Positions 1-6,867 of a stretch of 13,407 nucleotides of DNA are shown in pieces. This stretch comes from Acidimicrobiia bacterium. Its GTDB lineage: Bacteria; Actinomycetota; Acidimicrobiia; Acidimicrobiales; Acidimicrobilacustridaceae. The DNA is taken from the NCBI GenBank assembly GCA_018882825.1, contig VERC01000036.1:1-13407 (forward strand), given 5' to 3'. Made by a program: the position numbers and the translations under genes. Every line of letters starts with the position of its first letter. Within the stretch, counting starts at the first letter, position 1. Under the pieces are notes generated by a model. The model saw only the letters and a list, made by a program, of their open reading frames with translations. It made no database searches and was not told where the DNA came from.

Positions 1-538
1 GGGTGAGGAGATTGGCCAGCGGACGACCGATGGTGAGTCCGCGGCCCACGATCACCACATGGCGACCCTCGATGGGTACTCCGTAGTGCACGAGCAGCGC
101 CTGGATCCCCGCCGGTGTGCACGGCAGCGGCCCATCGACGCCCTGCACGAGGTGACCGAGGTTGACCGGATGCAGTCCGTCGACGTCCTTGGCCGGATCC
201 ACCCTCAGCAGCGCCGCTTCGAAGTCGAGGTGCTTCGGGAACGGGTACTGCATGAGATAGGCGTCGACGGCCGGATCGGCGTTGAAGCGATCGACGACGG
301 CGAGCACGTCGTCCTGGGTGGCATCGGCCGACAGGTGCACATGATGGGAGACGATGCCCAGCGCCTCGCAGTCGCGGTGCTTCATGGCCACGTAGTTGGC
401 CGAGGGACCGTCGTCGCCCACGAGCACGGTGCCCAATCCGGGGGTGACGCCCCGCTCGACGAGGGCCTGCACGCGACCGGACAACTCGGACTTGATCTGC
501 GTCGCCACCGCCTCGCCGTCGAGCACCCGGGCCGTCAT
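1..538 (-). CDS. folD: Bifunctional methylenetetrahydrofolate dehydrogenase / methenyltetrahydrofolate cyclohydrolase (C-terminus beyond window)
   Basis: FolD oxidises 5,10-methylene-THF with NADP and hydrolyses the product to 10-formyl-THF in the cytoplasm. The 179 visible residues cover the catalytic N-terminal domain and the start of the nucleotide-binding domain. Family landmarks seen: YVAMK with the catalytic Lys at residue 53, QYPFPKHLD (98-105; usually Q-L-P-L-P), KDVDG (117-121) with the substrate-binding Asp, PCTPAG (139-144) and VVIVGRGLTIGRP (161-173), the actinobacterial form of the VGRS..GRP dinucleotide loop. About 100 residues are missing at the left edge. The ATG start at 538 fits the family N-terminus, has no good ribosome binding site, and sits six bases after a TAGGGT element. 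It is divergent from dus. Its product feeds PurN and PurH, encoded further right. The family assignment is secure. Confidence 0.95.
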   Translation of the reverse strand, partial: MTARVLDGEAVATQIKSELSGRVQALVERGVTPGLGTVLVGDDGPSANYVAMKHRDCEALGIVSHHVHLSADATQDDVLAVVDRFNADPAVDAYLMQYPFPKHLDFEAALLRVDPAKDVDGLHPVNLGHLVQGVDGPLPCTPAGIQALLVHYGVPIEGRHVVIVGRGLTIGRPLANLLT

Positions 539-544
539 GGGGGC

Positions 545-550
545 GACCCT
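545..550 (-). promoter_or_regulatory. Putative -10 element of folD (leaderless)
   Basis: TAGGGT on the minus strand fits the actinobacterial TANNNT -10 pattern. Six bases separate it from the ATG at 538, so transcription would start at or next to the A of the start codon. No convincing -35 is visible. The gap to dus is short, so this promoter and the dus promoter are packed face to face. This is an inference from spacing only. Confidence 0.45.
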
Positions 551-562
551 AGTGGTCGTCGC

Positions 563-568
563 TAGCGT
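563..568 (+). promoter_or_regulatory. Putative -10 element of dus-maf
   Basis: TAGCGT fits TANNNT and ends eight bases before the GTG at 577, predicting a start of transcription at about 575-577 and a leaderless or near-leaderless mRNA. No clear -35 is visible. If this reading is right, the upstream TTG at 568 cannot be the start codon, because its first base is the last base of the -10 element. Confidence 0.35.
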
Positions 569-576
569 TGCCGATC

Positions 577-1710
577 GTGGTCAGCCCCCTCTCGATCGGC
601 CCTTGGCGACTCGATCCGCCCGTCGTACTCGCCCCCATGGCCGGGGTGACCAACAGCGCGTTCCGACGGCTGTGCCGCCGCTACGGCGCCGGGCTCTACG
701 TCAGTGAGATGGTCAACGCCCGTGGCCTGCTCGAGGGCGGCGAACGCAGTCGGCAACTGGCCCGGTTCGCTCCCGACGAGTCACCTCGCTCGCTGCAGTT
801 GTACGGCACCGATCCGGCCACGATCGCCGCCGCGGTGACGTCACTGGTCGACCAGGACCTCGTCGACCACATCGACATGAACTTCGGGTGCCCGGCCCCC
901 AAGGTGATGCGCCACGGCGGTGGCGCGGCGGTGCCGGCGCGACCACGGCTGTTCGGCCACATCGTGGAGTCGGCCGTGCGCGCCGCCGGGCCGGTCCCGG
1001 TCACCGTGAAGATGCGCATCGGTCTCGACGACGACCGCACCACCTTTCTGGAGGCCGGGCGACTGGCCGCCGATGCCGGGGCCGCCGCCATCTCCCTCCA
1101 CGCCCGCACCGCCGCCCAGCGCTATTCGGGTCGGGCCCGCTGGAGCGCCATCGGCGAGTTGGTGGAGACGGTGTCGGCCGTGGCCCCGGGTCTGCCCGTC
1201 CTCGGCAACGGCGACATCTGGACCGCGGCCGACGCGCTGGCCATGATCGAACGCACCGGCTGTGCCGGCGTGGTGGTGGGTCGGGCCTGTCTGGGGCGGC
1301 CGTGGTTCTTCGGACAGTTGGCCGATGCCTTCGCCGGTCGACCCGTGCGCCCCGAACCGACCCTCGGCGAGGTGACCGGCATCGCCGCCGAACACGCTCG
1401 ACTGCTCACCGAGGACATCGACGAACGACGGGCCCTGTTGATGATGCGCAAGCACCTCGGCTGGTACATGACCGGGTTCGCCGTCGGTGCCCGGGCCCGC
1501 CGCGACCTCACGTCGGTGCGGACCCTGGCCGAACTCGACGATCGTCTCGGCGCCCTGGACCACACGCTGGTGGTCGACGCCACCACCGCGGCCCGACCAC
1601 GGGGCACACAGTTCGGTCCCCATGCCGTGACCGTGCCCGAGGGATGGCTCGATGCCGATGCCGACGCGCCACCCGATCAACGGGCCGATGCCCTGGTGAG
1701 CGGCGGCTGA
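577..1710 (+). CDS. dus: tRNA-dihydrouridine synthase
   Basis: A flavin enzyme that reduces specific uridines in the tRNA D-loop region to dihydrouridine, using NADPH. Numbering from the GTG at 577 (377 aa), landmarks are VLAPMAGVTN (17-26, FMN site), NFGCPAPKV (102-110) with the catalytic Cys at 105, VTVKMRIG with the FMN-contacting Lys at about 145, LHART (174-178) with His 175, GNGDIW (210-215) and VVVGRACLGRPW (233-244, phosphate-binding loop). The C-terminal third (MRKHLGWYM and after) is the helical tRNA-binding domain. Length and the GGGAAV stretch fit the DusB-like actinobacterial form. An in-frame TTG at 568 would add three residues; GTG 577 is preferred because of the nearby TANNNT element. 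The stop overlaps the maf start by one base, so the two are translationally coupled. Exact position specificity cannot be told from sequence. Confidence 0.93.
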   Translation: MVSPLSIGPWRLDPPVVLAPMAGVTNSAFRRLCRRYGAGLYVSEMVNARGLLEGGERSRQLARFAPDESPRSLQLYGTDPATIAAAVTSLVDQDLVDHIDMNFGCPAPKVMRHGGGAAVPARPRLFGHIVESAVRAAGPVPVTVKMRIGLDDDRTTFLEAGRLAADAGAAAISLHARTAAQRYSGRARWSAIGELVETVSAVAPGLPVLGNGDIWTAADALAMIERTGCAGVVVGRACLGRPWFFGQLADAFAGRPVRPEPTLGEVTGIAAEHARLLTEDIDERRALLMMRKHLGWYMTGFAVGARARRDLTSVRTLAELDDRLGALDHTLVVDATTAARPRGTQFGPHAVTVPEGWLDADADAPPDQRADALVSGG

Positions 1711-2300
1711 TGCGACTCGTCCTGGCCTCGGCCTCACCCCGTCGACGCGAGCTGCTGGCCGATCTCGGACTCGCCTTCGAGGTGCGACCCGCCGACATCG
1801 ACGAATCGGTGCGGGCCGGCGAGTCGGGCACGACGTACGTGGAGCGACTGGCCCGTGAGAAGGCGTTGGCCATGGCCGCACCCGACGAACTGGTGCTGGC
1901 CGCCGACACCACCGTCGATCTCGACGGCGACCTGCTCGGCAAACCCGTCGACGCCGACGACGCCCGCGCGCTGATGCGTCGATTGTCGGACTCCACCCAT
2001 CACGTGCACACCGGCGTGGCCGCGGTGACGTTCGATCCCGATGCGTCCTCGCCGCGCGTGCTCAGCACCGTGGTCACCACGGCCGTCACCTTCGCCCCGG
2101 TGCCGGACGAGTGGATCGACTGGTACATCGACACGGGAGAACCGTTCGACAAGGCCGGCGGCTACGGGATGCAGGGGGCGGCGGCCATCTTCGTGCACCG
2201 CATCGACGGCAGTCCGTCGAACGTCATCGGTCTGCCCCTCGACGCCGTCGCCGCACTGGTGCGACGAGCGGGGCTGGACCTGTTCGACTTCGCCCGGTGA
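1710..2300 (+). CDS. maf: Maf family nucleoside triphosphate pyrophosphatase
   Basis: Maf proteins hydrolyse non-canonical or excess nucleoside triphosphates (dTTP, UTP or modified pyrimidines) to monophosphate and pyrophosphate, a house-cleaning role also linked to septum control. The 196-aa product has the signature N-terminus LASASPRRRELL (5-16), the ADTTVD segment (65-70) with the catalytic Asp, GKP (77-79), DKAGGYGMQG (147-156) and SNVIGLPL (170-177). The DTTV and G-Y-G-x-Q-G forms resemble the dTTP/UTP-cleaving (YhdE-like) subgroup, which is an inference. ATG at 1710 overlaps the dus TGA (ATGA), so it depends on dus transcription and translation. An in-frame extension further upstream is a shadow inside dus. 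It converges on the gene ending at 2316, with 15 bases between stops. Confidence 0.94.
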   Translation: MRLVLASASPRRRELLADLGLAFEVRPADIDESVRAGESGTTYVERLAREKALAMAAPDELVLAADTTVDLDGDLLGKPVDADDARALMRRLSDSTHHVHTGVAAVTFDPDASSPRVLSTVVTTAVTFAPVPDEWIDWYIDTGEPFDKAGGYGMQGAAAIFVHRIDGSPSNVIGLPLDAVAALVRRAGLDLFDFAR

Positions 2301-2315
2301 GGCGGGCACCGCAAC

Positions 2316-4361
2316 TCACTTCGAACGCTTGACCGCCCGGAGCGTCTCGGACTTGGCGTACACGGGTACGGCCTCGGCGGCACCGGTGCCCACCGGCCAG
2401 GCCGGTGCCCGATAGATGGCCAGTCGCGCCGACTGGACGCAGTCGCCGGTGGACGCACAGGTGAGCGTGTTGGAGACACCCCGGTAGTCGGTCACCACCC
2501 GCATGGCCTCCACCAGTTGTCGACGATCGATGACGAGGGTTCCATCGCGCCCCACCGTGGCCACGCGCTGCACCGCGTCGAACACGAGATTGGCGGCATC
2601 GAACGCCGATGTGTTCCACACCGAAGACGGTGCCTGTCCGTAGATGGTGCGATAGGCGGACCGGTACTCGTCCCGATAGAAGGGGCGATCGACGAGCGCG
2701 GCGATGTCGGGGCCCGAGGCGAAGGCCCCGATCCGGGCCGCAGGACGCAGCACGGCCGCCGTGGTGCAGGCATCGCTGGTGACCGCCACCAGTCCGGCGG
2801 TGGCCGGGTTCGATCCGATGGCCCCGAGAAGGTCCTCGCACACCGGCGAGTTCACCGGCAGGTACACCGCCTGGAATCCACCGGCCGCGATGCGTCCCAC
2901 CACCGGTGCGGGATCCTCTCCGGAGCGAAGGGTGAACGTCTGCAACTCGGGCTGTCCGAACGAGATCATCCGCGTGGAGAACACGCTGGACAGTTCGTCG
3001 GCGTACACGGTCCCGTCGACCACCACCGCCAACCGGTCGAGTCCGAGCTCACCGCCCACGAAGTCGGCCACCACCGAGCCCTGCATGAGGTCGTTGGGGG
3101 CGGTGCGGAAGTAGGTGCGGGAGGGATCGGTCGAGGTGGTGAGGATCGGCGCCGTGTTCTGGGCCGAGACCATCAGCACACCGGCCTCGGCCACGACCGG
3201 TTCGGCCGCCTTGTACGCCGCGCCCGAACAGGTGGTGCCGATGATCGCCACCAACGACTTCTCGTTGAGCAACTGACCGGCACCCGAACGTCCACCCTCG
3301 GCCGAACACTGGTCGTCGACCGCCAGCAGGTCGATCTCGCGGCCGAGCAGACGGCCGGGCGCACCATCGAACGATCCGTCGAGGTAGTCGATGGCCAGAC
3401 GGATCCCGCGCAGCGCATCGGCACCCGTGGCGTCGGCGTCCTTGCCGATGCGGAGCAGCGCCCCGAGCGGCACGGGCTCGTCGGGCGCGATGCGCACACA
3501 GTCCGCCCCCGACCCGGTGCAGGTGTCCGGACCGGCAGCCAGCACTCCGGCGGGTCCGACCCACGGCAGGTACACCCCGGTGCGCACCTCGGCCGCCATG
3601 TCCCGAACCGGTGCCCGATCGACGATGAAGGGGCCGCGGAACGGCGCCGAGATCCCGACGATGAGCGCCAGGTCGAGGGCGACGACGACGACGATGCCGA
3701 CCGCCACGTACACCGTGTTCCCGCCGGTGCGCAGCGCCACGAACAAGGCGTTGACGATGAGGGCGAAACCGGCGATGACGCTCAACAGGAACAACTGGAT
3801 CGGCATCTCGCTGTCGGCGATGGAGATGAGTTCGCGCCGCACGGTGGTGAGGTCGGCCATGGACTCCTCCATGGCATTGGCGGTGGCCGAGGGGACATAG
3901 GGACGGCTGGCGATGGCGAAGGACACCGATTGCAGTTCCTGCAACGAGAGGAAGGCCGGCGAGACCCGCGGTGCCCGTGGGTCGTTCGAGGCGAAGGCGC
4001 TCCAGTCGTAGCGGGCCGAGTCGGAGAGATAGCTGCCGAGTCGCTGCTGCACGAGCGAGGTGTCGACCGAGGGCAGCCCCTCCGAGGCCCACGCCAGACG
4101 ACTGGAGGCCGCCACCTCGCGACCGACCAGGGTCTGGGCCTGCCGCAGGGTCGAGTACTCGGAGTTGATGAGGAAACCCGTGAGGATGGCGAACAGGCTC
4201 CCCAACGCCGTCATGTAGGCCGCCGCCGCCATGCCGGTGCGTTCCCGGTTGTCACCGATGCGCGAGTGCAGCAGGAGGTACGTACCGGCCGACACGGCCC
4301 CGACCACCGCCATCGCCAGGAGGAACAGCATCCAGTTGGGCAGTGAGGTCAACCACGTCAC
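2316..4361 (-). CDS. Membrane-anchored LivJ-like solute-binding protein fused to a DUF4239 (bestrophin-like) four-helix domain
   Basis: A 681-aa protein from a GTG at 4361, seven bases after the VOC stop. Part one (about 1-260) has four hydrophobic segments near 8-31, 44-65, 187-210 and 215-238, with a 120-residue loop between the second and third. It ends in PFRGPFIVDRAPV (240-252), which looks like the end of DUF4239 domains. Part two (about 298-655) is a type I periplasmic binding domain of the branched-chain amino acid family. DDQC at 349-352 and GTTCSG at 375-380 match the LivJ disulfide pair and ligand loop, followed by AGVLMVSAQNTAP (393-405) and YFRTAPND (417-424). All eight cysteines (281, 288, 352, 378, 508, 532, 635, 641) lie after residue 280, fitting an outside, oxidised domain. 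Short positive loops (about 32-43 and 211-214) suggest both ends face outside. There is no lipobox and no ABC permease or ATPase nearby. Ligand and function are unknown; sensing or gated transport are possibilities. The extended frame above 4361 is a shadow of the VOC gene. Confidence 0.8.
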   Translation of the reverse strand: MTWLTSLPNWMLFLLAMAVVGAVSAGTYLLLHSRIGDNRERTGMAAAAYMTALGSLFAILTGFLINSEYSTLRQAQTLVGREVAASSRLAWASEGLPSVDTSLVQQRLGSYLSDSARYDWSAFASNDPRAPRVSPAFLSLQELQSVSFAIASRPYVPSATANAMEESMADLTTVRRELISIADSEMPIQLFLLSVIAGFALIVNALFVALRTGGNTVYVAVGIVVVVALDLALIVGISAPFRGPFIVDRAPVRDMAAEVRTGVYLPWVGPAGVLAAGPDTCTGSGADCVRIAPDEPVPLGALLRIGKDADATGADALRGIRLAIDYLDGSFDGAPGRLLGREIDLLAVDDQCSAEGGRSGAGQLLNEKSLVAIIGTTCSGAAYKAAEPVVAEAGVLMVSAQNTAPILTTSTDPSRTYFRTAPNDLMQGSVVADFVGGELGLDRLAVVVDGTVYADELSSVFSTRMISFGQPELQTFTLRSGEDPAPVVGRIAAGGFQAVYLPVNSPVCEDLLGAIGSNPATAGLVAVTSDACTTAAVLRPAARIGAFASGPDIAALVDRPFYRDEYRSAYRTIYGQAPSSVWNTSAFDAANLVFDAVQRVATVGRDGTLVIDRRQLVEAMRVVTDYRGVSNTLTCASTGDCVQSARLAIYRAPAWPVGTGAAEAVPVYAKSETLRAVKRSK

Positions 4362-4368
4362 CGCTCTG

Positions 4369-4746
4369 TCATCCGTTCCGTGGCGCCGGCGCCACCAGTT
4401 CGACGGCGTTTCCGTCGGGATCGCGCAGTTGCAGCGAGGGCGTGCCCGACTCGTCGACGATCGACGGCACGTCGAGGCCGCGGGTGCGCAGTTCGGCGGC
4501 CCACGCCTCCAGCGTCGGGCCGTCGGGAACGGCGAACGCCACATGGTCGATCGGTGACCGATCGACGTCGGGGTCGCCGGGCGACACCACGATCACCATG
4601 CGCGCGGCGCGACTGCGCAGCGCCACCACGTCGCCGTGCTCCGACATGACCTCCATGCCCAGCACCGCGCAGTACCAGTCCACGCACGCCGGAACGTCGC
4701 GGACCCGCAACTGCAGGTGACTGAAGCCGGTGACCGGAGCGTCCAT
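4369..4746 (-). CDS. VOC (glyoxalase / bleomycin-resistance fold) family protein
   Basis: A 125-aa single-domain protein with the paired beta-alpha-beta-beta-beta repeats of the vicinal oxygen chelate superfamily: [11 protein letters not shown] (8-18), [11 protein letters not shown] (23-33), DHVAFAV (67-73) and [12 protein letters not shown] (107-118). His 10, His 68 and Glu 116 sit where metal ligands are usually found, so a divalent-metal enzyme (lyase, isomerase, dioxygenase or thiol transferase) is plausible, but the substrate cannot be predicted. ATG at 4746 lies 20 bases after the purH stop, and the next gene starts seven bases after its own stop, so it is co-transcribed with purH and the DUF4239 fusion gene. 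A link to purine synthesis is not implied by the family; it may be a passenger. Confidence 0.85.
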   Translation of the reverse strand: MDAPVTGFSHLQLRVRDVPACVDWYCAVLGMEVMSEHGDVVALRSRAARMVIVVSPGDPDVDRSPIDHVAFAVPDGPTLEAWAAELRTRGLDVPSIVDESGTPSLQLRDPDGNAVELVAPAPRNG

Positions 4747-4766
4747 CGGGGAAGTCTCGCCCACGC

Positions 4767-6293
4767 TCAGTGCCGGAAGTGGCGTTCGCCGGTGAGGACC
4801 ATGGCGAGCCCGGCGGCGTCGGCCGCCGCGATCACCTCGTCGTCGCGGATCGACCCACCGGGTTGGATCACGGCGGTGGCCCCGGCCTCGATGGCGGCAT
4901 CGAGACCGTCGGCGAACGGGAAGAACGCGTCCGAGGCATAGGCCCCACCCCGGGCCCGACCATCGGCCTTCACCGCGGCGAGGTGACCGGCGTCGCGACG
5001 GTTCTGCTGACCGCACCCGATGCCCACGGCCTGACCGTCCTTCACCAGCACGATGGCGTTGGACGTCACCTTGGCCACGATCCGCCAGGCCAGCACGAGG
5101 TCGGCCCATTCGGCGTCGCTCGGCGCCCGTTCGGTGGCCACCGACCACGTGGAGCGGTCGATGCCGACCGGATCGGAGGTCTGTACGAGATACCCGCCGT
5201 CGATGGGCCGCAGGGAGAGCTCGGGCGTGCTCGGGGCCGAGGCCTCGAGGATGCGCAGGTTCTTCTTGGTCTGGAGCACCTCGAGCGCGTCGGCGTCGAA
5301 CGCCGGCGCCACCACCACCTCGGTGAACACCGGGGCGATGGACTCGGCCACGGCCTTCGTGACGGTGCGATTCAGGGCGATGATGCCACCGAAGGCGCTC
5401 ACCGGATCGCACTGGTGCGCCCGCGTGTAGGCGGCGAGGAGGTCGTCGGCCACGGCCACACCACAGGGGTTGGCGTGCTTGATGACCACCGCCGCGGGTC
5501 GGTCGCCGATCGCGTGCACCAGTTGCCACGCCGCCTCGGTGTCGTAGACGTTCAGATACGACATCTCCTTGCCGCCGAGTTGGCGGGCACCGTCCCACCA
5601 GCCGCGCTCCCCGACCGTGGCGTAACGGGCGCCGACCTGATGGGGGTTCTCGCCGTAGCGCAGCACCTGCTCGCGTCGCAGTTCGATCGTCAGCGTTTCG
5701 GGCAGTTCGTCCGGCGCCTCGGTGACGCGAGTGCCACCGGCGGGCATGCCGGCGTCGAACCAGGCGAGGATCTCGGCGTCGTACGCCGCCGTGTGGGCGA
5801 AGGCGTCGCGGGCCAACCGCCTGCGGGTGACAGGTGACAGCGAACCCTCGGCGCGCAGCTCGGCCACCACCTCGGCGTAGCGCGACGGATCGGTGACGAT
5901 GCCGACGTGGGCGTGGTTCTTGGCCGCCGCGCGCACCATCGCCGGTCCACCGATGTCGATCAACTCGATCGACGGATCGGCCGAGAACGGATAGAGGTTG
6001 GCCACCACGAGGTCAATGGCGTCGATGCCGTAGGCCTCCATGTCGGCGCGGTGTTCGGCGTCGGTCGGATCGGCGAGGATGCCGCCGTGCACCTTCGGAT
6101 GCAGGGTGACGACGCGGTGGCCGAGGATGGCCGGGAAACCGGTGAGGTCGGCGACGTCGGTGACGGGGATACCGGCCTCGGCGATGGCGCGGGCCGTGCC
6201 GCCGCTGGAGACCAGGTCCCAGCCCATCTCGTGCAGGGCGCGAGCGAGTTCCACGATCCCGGTCTTGTCGTACACGGACAGGAGTGCCCTCAC
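4767..6293 (-). CDS. purH: Bifunctional AICAR transformylase / IMP cyclohydrolase
   Basis: Carries out the last two steps of purine synthesis: formyl transfer from 10-formyl-THF to AICAR, then ring closure to IMP. The 508-aa product has both domains. The N-terminal cyclohydrolase shows SVYDKTG (6-12), SSGGTA (29-34), HPKVHGG (65-71), NLYPF (99-103) and [16 protein letters not shown] (112-127). The C-terminal transformylase shows VIKHANPCG (270-278) with the catalytic Lys 272-His 273 pair, SAFGGI (299-304), DAFFPFADG (455-463), QPGGSIRD (477-484) and TGERHFRH at the end. Length is normal (E. coli about 529). GTG 6293 is chosen because it overlaps the purN stop (GTGA) and follows a strong AGGGGGAG six bases upstream; the longer frame runs into purN. 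The coupling to purN should keep the two folate-dependent steps in proportion. Confidence 0.97.
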   Translation of the reverse strand: MRALLSVYDKTGIVELARALHEMGWDLVSSGGTARAIAEAGIPVTDVADLTGFPAILGHRVVTLHPKVHGGILADPTDAEHRADMEAYGIDAIDLVVANLYPFSADPSIELIDIGGPAMVRAAAKNHAHVGIVTDPSRYAEVVAELRAEGSLSPVTRRRLARDAFAHTAAYDAEILAWFDAGMPAGGTRVTEAPDELPETLTIELRREQVLRYGENPHQVGARYATVGERGWWDGARQLGGKEMSYLNVYDTEAAWQLVHAIGDRPAAVVIKHANPCGVAVADDLLAAYTRAHQCDPVSAFGGIIALNRTVTKAVAESIAPVFTEVVVAPAFDADALEVLQTKKNLRILEASAPSTPELSLRPIDGGYLVQTSDPVGIDRSTWSVATERAPSDAEWADLVLAWRIVAKVTSNAIVLVKDGQAVGIGCGQQNRRDAGHLAAVKADGRARGGAYASDAFFPFADGLDAAIEAGATAVIQPGGSIRDDEVIAAADAAGLAMVLTGERHFRH

Positions 6294-6853
6294 TGGACGC
6301 TCCCCCTTTCCATGATGTCGGCGATGGTGCGGACGTAGATCCGACGCTCCACTTCCTTGATGCGTTCGTGCAGCGACTCGACGGTGTCGTCGGGCGCCAC
6401 GATCACCGCCTCCTGGGCCAGGATGGGTCCGGCGTCGACCTCCTCGGTGGCGATGTGCACGGTGCAGCCCGTGACCTTGACGCCGTGGGCCAGCGCGTCG
6501 GCCACACCGTGCCATCCGGGGAACGACGGCAACAGCGCCGGATGAGTGTTGAGCACGCGCCCCGGATGGGCGTCGAACACCGCGCGGCCGAGGATGGTGC
6601 CGAAACCGGCCATGGCCACCAGGTCGATGTCCCACCCGGCCAGCACACCGACCAACTCGGCGGTGTAGCCGTCACGATCGAAGTCGGCACCGAAGCTGCG
6701 CCGCTCGAGCCGCTCGCAGGGGACCCCGCACCGGGCGGCGACCTCCTCGGCCCCGCAGGCCCGATCGACGACCACGAGGGTCACGGACACGCCGGCGGCG
6801 CAGATGGCGTCGAGGATCGTTCCACTCCCCGACGCGAGCACGGCCAGTCGCAT
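6290..6853 (-). CDS. purN: Phosphoribosylglycinamide formyltransferase (GART)
   Basis: Transfers the formyl group of 10-formyl-THF to GAR in the third step of purine synthesis, in the cytoplasm. The 187-aa protein shows the N-terminal phosphate loop ASGSGT (7-12), AGFGTIL (82-88), LNTHPALLPSFPG (101-113) and TEEVDAGPI (136-144). Asn 102, His 104 and Asp 140 correspond to the catalytic triad (Asn106, His108, Asp144 of E. coli). Loop 7-14 reads GSGTIL rather than the common GSGSNL, a mild variation. ATG 6853 is the family N-terminus. It begins 11 bases after the amidohydrolase stop and has no Shine-Dalgarno sequence, but a TAGGTT element overlaps that stop, so it may be both read through from upstream and started on its own. 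The purH start overlaps its stop by four bases. Confidence 0.96.
   Translation of the reverse strand: MRLAVLASGSGTILDAICAAGVSVTLVVVDRACGAEEVAARCGVPCERLERRSFGADFDRDGYTAELVGVLAGWDIDLVAMAGFGTILGRAVFDAHPGRVLNTHPALLPSFPGWHGVADALAHGVKVTGCTVHIATEEVDAGPILAQEAVIVAPDDTVESLHERIKEVERRIYVRTIADIMERGSVQ
6300..6307 (-). promoter_or_regulatory. Ribosome binding site of purH
   Basis: AGGGGGAG on the minus strand lies inside the end of purN, six bases before the GTG at 6293. It is the clearest Shine-Dalgarno sequence in the window and decides the purH start. It contrasts with the transcription-unit heads, which mostly lack one. Confidence 0.75.
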
Positions 6854-6861
6854 GACGGCCG

Positions 6862-6867
6862 AACCTA
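6862..6867 (-). promoter_or_regulatory. Possible internal -10 element of purN-purH
   Basis: TAGGTT on the minus strand includes the amidohydrolase TAG stop and ends eight bases before the purN ATG. It fits TANNNT and would give a leader of about 0-3 bases. No -35 is seen. The absence of a Shine-Dalgarno sequence before purN makes it more believable, but the hexamer could be chance. Confidence 0.25.

Noticed and set aside
888..1709. Upstream extension of the maf frame giving a 470-residue protein
   Set aside because: The added part is Arg-rich shadow of dus; the Maf family N-terminus begins exactly at the ATG at 1710.
841..1881. A 346-residue minus-strand open frame over dus and the start of maf
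   Set aside because: Composition is that of a shadow frame, it crosses the boundary of two real plus-strand genes, and no family motif is visible.
2292..2311. Hairpin between the convergent maf and DUF4239 fusion genes as a bidirectional terminator
   Set aside because: Only alternative five-base-pair stems can be drawn and no U-run follows; at this GC content such stems occur by chance.
2517..4346. A 609-residue open frame on the plus strand opposite the DUF4239 fusion gene
   Set aside because: Its protein is rich in His, Arg, Gly and Asp with no recognisable domain, as expected for the antisense of a high-GC gene. The minus-strand protein has clear helices and family motifs.
4362..4544. 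Upstream extension of the DUF4239 fusion gene to 742 residues
   Set aside because: It overlaps the VOC gene in another frame and has shadow composition; GTG 4361 sits just after the VOC stop and begins the first membrane segment region.
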